Positions 59,649 to 64,000 of a stretch of DNA of 64,000 nt are shown piece after piece. The notes beneath the pieces were generated by a model. The model ran no database searches. It saw nothing but the letters and a program-made list of their open reading frames with translations, and was not told where the DNA came from. Source of the stretch: Aquilaria yunnanensis (lineage: Eukaryota; Streptophyta; Magnoliopsida; Malvales; Thymelaeaceae); contig CM077596.1 of assembly GCA_039654915.1 (NCBI GenBank), positions 55,054,501-55,118,500 on the forward strand, written 5' to 3'. The number at the start of each line of letters is the position of its first letter. Positions within the stretch are counted from its first letter, which is position 1. The position numbers were made by a program, and so were the translations under genes.

Positions 59649-61309
59649 TAGGGACGATAATTGGGTGGGTCAGATTAGGCTTGGGTCAAGTCATTCAAGT
59701 TTAGGTATAATTGGGTTAGCATTAATTTAAGTATAGGTTAGTTCATTTAGGTTCGGGTTGATTTCAAGTTGAGTTGATTTCGGGTCCGAGTTGGGTTGGG
59801 CCGGGTTTATTGGGTTCGAGTTCACTACAGGTCAGGTTAATTTCAGTCTCATGTAACTTCAGGTCATATTTCGAGTCAATTTTGGGCCAACCTTTGTGTT
59901 CGCTTGAGTTACTGGTGTGTAGGCCAAAACAATTGAATTTATTTATTTTTTTTCAATTTTTGTTAAAATTTAAATCAAAGAATTTAATTTTTTGTATGAT
60001 TTAATTTAAATTAATTTTTTATTTTTTAGTATATTTAATTAAAATATTCATAAAAATCTTCTTCATTGGTTAGATCAATTTCAGTCTCAGGTAACTTCAG
60101 GTTATATTTCGGGTCAAATTCGGGTCAACCTTTGTGCTCGCTTGAGTTACTGGTGTGTAGGCCAAAACAATTGAATTGATTTATTTTTTTTCAATTTTTG
60201 TTAAAATTTAAATCAAAGAATTTAATTTTTTGTGTGATTTAATTTAAATTAATTTTTTATTTTTAGTATATTTAATTAAAATATTCATAAAAATCTTCTT
60301 CATTATAGTTTAGTACATATTTAAGTAATTTAACATTGTTAGTAATACTTATTGTTTTTCTAAACTCATACTTTTCAATTATTACTGTACAAGTCATTCA
60401 GATCATTACTCAGCTATCACCTAAACATATACTACGACAATTTTGCTATGCTTTTGTTTTGATGATTTTTCTTTGAAATTACTACAAAATATAAATCAAA
60501 TTCACTATTAATGACTAAACTATAAAATTTGAAAAATTTTGAGTGAAAGTGCAAAGATTTCAAAAGTTCAAGGACCCATGTTGTAATAATTAGTGGTGGC
60601 TGAAAGAAATTTTTAAAATTTAGGTACTTTATTGCACTGTACTAAAAATTTAAGGATGAATGTCGCAATTTTATGAATTGCCTATTAAAATCATTAAACT
60701 AACTAAATATAAAAATTTCTTCTTTTGGAAAAATTCATATAAATGACTTACTAAATATGAAAGTTTCTTCTCCAAATATGATACCTGTAATATATAAAAG
60801 TTCTCAAAAAATAGAAATTACTAAATAAGGAAATCCCTTTTCAAAATATAAGAATTATTAAATATGAATGTTTAAAAAAAATGAAACTACTAAATATAGA
60901 AGTTCCTTCCCTAAAAATGAGACTTACTAAATATGGAAGTACCAACAAATGGAAGTTACTAATTACGGAAGTCACCATTCCTAAATATGGGATATACTGA
61001 ATATGAAAGTCTCAAAAAATGAAAGTTACAAAATATGGAAACTTACATACTTAGGACTTACTAAATGTGGAAGATAATAAAAGAGAAAAGTTAAGGTTTA
61101 GGGTGAGGGTTAAAATCGGGTATTGTCGGGTTTAGTCATCAAGTCATCTCGGGTTTGGATTAGATCAGTTTCAGTTTTGGCCATTTTGAGTTCAGATCAA
61201 CTCGGGTTCGGGTCATTTGAGTTCGGATTTTCTCGAGTTCCCCTTTAATCGGGTTCAGGGTCAGGCCGTTGACATTGTCAATTCAAGTCAGGTTGGGCTT
61301 AACTTCGAA

Positions 61310-62232
61310 TGTAACACCCCTATGTCTCACATGGATGAATTGTGGGAAGCCTTATGTGGATATATAGGCTCCAATTTCAGAACGTAAGCACCTAACGCTT
61401 ATCCTTTTCCAAATGGTAGCCCATGTGGTGTGGGCAGGTGTTCCGTTGACTGGTTCTGGACTTGGGTCGTTACAGATGGTATCAGAGCCGACCCGGAACC
61501 ACGATGGTGTGGCATAGTGGGTATGCACATGCATCGTCTACCGGGACTGATCCTGGATTCGAGAGGCTACTTGGCCAGGGGCTAAGTAGTCCGATTAGAG
61601 AGGTTACTTGGTCCGGGGAACCAAGTAATCCGATTGACCCCAACGGGGACGTTGGGTACATAAGGGGGGGAGTTTGTAACACCCCCATGTCCCACATGGG
61701 TGAATTGTGGGAAGCCTTATGTGAATATCAACGGAACACCTGCCCACACCACATGGGCTATCCTTTGGAAAAGGATAAGCGCTAGGTGTTTATGTTCTGG
61801 AATTGGAGCCTATATATTCACATAAGGCTTCCCACAATTCACCCATGTGGGACATGGGGGTGTTACAAACTCCCCCCCTTATGTACGCAACGTCCCCGTT
61901 GGGGTCAATCGGATTACTTGGTTCACCGGACCAAGTAACCTCTCTAATCGGACTACTTAGCCCCTGGCCAAGTAGCCTCTCGAATCCAGGATCAGTCCCG
62001 GTAGACGATGCATGTGCATACCCACTATGCCACACCATCGTGGTCCCGGGTCGGCTCTGATACCATCTGTAACAACCAAAGTCCAGAACTGGTCAACGGA
62101 ACACCTGCCCACACCACATGGGCTATCCTTTGGAAAAGGATAAGCGCTAGGTGTTTATGTTCTGTAATTGGAGCTTATATATTCATATAAGGCTTCCCAC
62201 AATTCACCCATGTGGGACATGGGGGTGTTACA
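61310..62232. mobile_element. Inverted dimer of a TRIM retroelement
   Basis: Left half: LTR 61310-61474 (165 bp, TGTAACAC...GTTACA), primer-binding site TGGTATCAGAGC at 61477-61488, 200-bp non-coding internal region, purine tract AAGGGGGGGAG at 61662, then the first ~54 bp of a second LTR. Right half is the reverse complement: the last ~139 bp of an inverted LTR (61729-61867), inverted internal region 61868-62067 and inverted full LTR 62068-62232. So both outer ends are U3 ends (TGTAACACC... and ...GGTGTTACA). The host flanks are a perfect 5-bp duplication TCGAA at 61305-61309 and 62233-62237, so the dimer went in as one unit. ORFs inside are mirror images and not genes. Confidence 0.92.
61477..61488 (+). 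other. TRIM primer-binding site (initiator tRNA-Met type)
   Basis: TGGTATCAGAGC follows the left LTR by two bases and is the standard plant primer-binding site complementary to initiator methionine tRNA. Its inverse copy, GCTCTGATACCA, is at 62054-62065. Confidence 0.9.
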
Positions 62233-62344
62233 TCGAATAGGTTGGGTTAGGTCATCAAGTTGGATTAGATTTTACCACCCTTGAGTTACTAGTGGGTTCG
62301 TTCGGGGGGAATGTGTACTTGATACTTTGCGAAGGCGAAATGGC

Positions 62345-64000
62345 TGGTGTTGAGCTCCAACTTGACTTTGCGCGAAGAGCGGGTTAGTACTGTTTTGTTA
62401 GGCTTTACAATTTGATGCATTGGGTATTACCTTTGCCGTATCCTGTAATTTGCCTTTCCCTTAATGCATTAAGACGTAAAGTTGGAGCGTGAATTAATTT
62501 GCCTAAATCATGAATTAAGACGTTTTCTCTTAATGCATGCTCTTTTTCACAAAATATTCATCATTTTATTTCTTTTAAAATTTTTTATATAAAAATCGTA
62601 GCTTAAAAATTATAGTTTTTAAATATAATTTTTAATTTTTTTAAATATAAATTAATATAAAAGTTTATACTTCAAACTTTAGTTAAAAAAAAAAAAGTAA
62701 AAGATAAGTTCTGTGACAAGCATCATCGTTGACTTACAGATGGTAAAATCTGACTCGGCTTGACAACTTGGCCCAACTTACCCAAATACAAGTCAGATTT
62801 GACCCGATTTGATAAAAAAAAAATTAAATAAACTACCTGAACGTGAATATGATTGAAGGGAAACTTGAGAAAATCAAAACATAAAATATCCTAACCCAAA
62901 GCAACCCAAGCTTGAATTGACCTGAACTAGAAATAACTCAAACTCGATACTGACATGACCCAAACCCGAGATAACCCGATGACTAAACCTAAAAAAACCC
63001 AATTTTAACCCTCATACTAAACCTTAATTTTCCTTTTTTAATTATCTTCCATATTTATGAACTTTCATGTTTAGTAACTTCCATTTTTTTAGACTTTCAT
63101 GTGCAGTATATCTCATATTTAGGGAATGTGACTTCTATAATTAGTAACTTGCATTTTTTGAGACTTTCATATTTAGTAAGTCTCATATTTAGGATGAAAC
63201 TTCCAAATTTAGTAGCTCTATTTTTTTTTGAACTTTTATATTTAGTAATTCTCATATTTTGAGAATGAATTTTCACATTCAGTAACTTTCATTTTTTTAG
63301 GATTTCTATATTTTGTAAGTTCCATGTTTGGGGAAAAGGCTTCCGTATTCAGTAAGTCTTATATTTTGATTCTTTTAAAACAAGTAACTTATATTTAGCA
63401 AGTTTCATAATCTTGATAAATAATGGTCAAAATTACAACATACATCCCTAAGCTTTTAAATAAAGTATAATAAGGTACCTAAATTTTAAAAAATTTCATT
63501 ACAATCACCCTTAATAATTACAACATGGTTCAAATCTTTTCACTTTCACCTAATTTTTTTCAATTTTTACAATTAAGTCACTAATAGTGAATTTGAGTTG
63601 CATTTTGTAGTAATTTCAAACAAAATTCATTAGAACATAAGCATAGCAAAATTGTCATAACGTATGTCTAGGTAATAGTTGAGTGATGATCTAAATAGCC
63701 TGTATAGTAATAGTTGAAGGGTATGAGTCTAAAAAAATAATCAAATATTACCAACAGTGTTAAATTACCTAAATATGTACTAAACTATAATGAAGAAGAT
63801 TTTTATGAATATTTTGATTAAATATACTAAAAAATAAAAAATAATTTAAATTACATCACACAAAAAATGAATTATTTTATTTAAATTTTAAAAAATATTG
63901 AAAAAAAAATAAATCGATACAATCATTTTGGCTTATGCACCAGTAACCCGAGCGAATACAAAGGTTAACCCGAAACTTGACCTAAAGTTACTCAAAATTG
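62345..64000 (+). repeat. Segmental duplication copy B, right block
   Basis: 62345-62690 matches copy A 36236-36640 (GGCTTTACAATTTGATGCA, GACGTAAAGTTGGAGC, AAGACGTTTTCTCTTAATGC). From 62736 the shared Mutator-like element begins (ACAGATGGTAAAATCTGAC) at the same host site CGTTGACTT, and it runs past the window end. The presence of the same insertion at the same site in both copies dates it before the duplication. Confidence 0.85.
62736..64000 (+). mobile_element. ACCCGA-rich Mutator-like element, copy B ortholog, cut by window end
   Basis: Collinear with 36658-38021, preceded by CGTTGACTT (CGCTGACTT in copy A). It contains the TTTAGTAAGTCTCATATTT subrepeats and ends beyond base 64000 within the CCCGA-rich terminal part. 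Confidence 0.8.

Larger units (their letters stand above)
59649..62282 (-). mobile_element. ACCCGA-rich Mutator-like element, inverted copy, split by a TRIM dimer
   Basis: This is the reverse complement of the family at 36658 and 38958: starts TAGGGACGATAATTGGGTGG and ends GATTTTACCACCC. It includes the ACTAAATATGGAAGT subrepeats in inverse form. Without the 923-bp TRIM insert it is about 1.7 kb. A 238-bp tandem duplication (59835-60302, unit with ACTGGTGTGTAGGCC at 59911 and 60149) makes it longer than its sisters. No clear 9-bp flanking repeat is seen. Confidence 0.65.

Noticed and set aside
61352..62190. Mirror-image ORFs of 60-107 codons
   Set aside because: They are the two arms of the TRIM inverted dimer, which is non-coding.
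1..64000. CRISPR arrays, operons, bacterial promoters, rRNA or tRNA genes
   Set aside because: The tandem repeats seen have no regular short spacers. Gene structure is eukaryotic, with GT-AG introns. No rRNA or convincing tRNA cloverleaf was recognised by eye; a tRNA scan would settle this.

Overview
This is nuclear DNA of a flowering plant (probably a eudicot; I cannot name the species). It is AT-rich, repeat-dense DNA with introns and plant-type transposons, and almost no ordinary genes. Nearly everything can be read as one old segmental duplication that was later torn apart by mobile elements.

Layout. 1-3.6 kb is a decayed Ty3/gypsy element of Tat type, with gag, a protease motif and an antisense coiled-coil ORF. 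3.6-6.9 kb is decayed and largely unreadable. Copy A of the duplicated segment starts at about 6908 and runs, interrupted, to about 38030. Copy B starts at about 46389 and runs, interrupted, off the right end of the window. The shared unit holds a three-copy ~174 bp repeat, exon-like remnants of a minus-strand gene, a small two-exon B3-domain gene, and a Mutator-like element with an exact 9-bp target duplication. In copy B the B3 gene is intact (50588-49915, minus); in copy A it is broken.

Insertions in copy A. A 7.3 kb pol-less Tat-type LTR retroelement (10903-18171) is flanked by a 622-bp duplication of host DNA instead of a 5-bp one. At 19261-33768 two unrelated elements entered the same 10-bp target, GAATTTATAA: a 460-bp Mutator-type MITE and a 14-kb composite. 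The composite is a Russian doll: a ~1.1 kb long-TIR Mutator-like element, split by a ~2.3 kb solo LTR, itself split by a 10.55 kb Mutator-like element (20431-30984). The inner element encodes a complete four-exon FAR1-like transposase and, on the other strand, a multi-exon Ulp1-like SUMO protease gene, as in Kaonashi-type MULEs. Each layer can be checked against a 5- or 9-bp target duplication and an empty site elsewhere in the window.

Insertions in copy B. A Mutator-like element carries a SUMO gene copy with a stop just before the di-glycine (51575-52865). A long-TIR element holds an ammonium-transporter fragment (52961-~54035). A hAT element has a disrupted RICESLEEPER-like transposase (54689-57814). 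A 923-bp inverted dimer of a TRIM retroelement with a perfect 5-bp target duplication (61310-62232) sits inside another Mutator-like copy.

Cell genes: only the B3 gene of copy B looks like a potentially functional host gene. The transposase and Ulp1 gene look like an autonomous or recently autonomous transposon. The rest is relic. No rRNA, tRNA or CRISPR was recognised.
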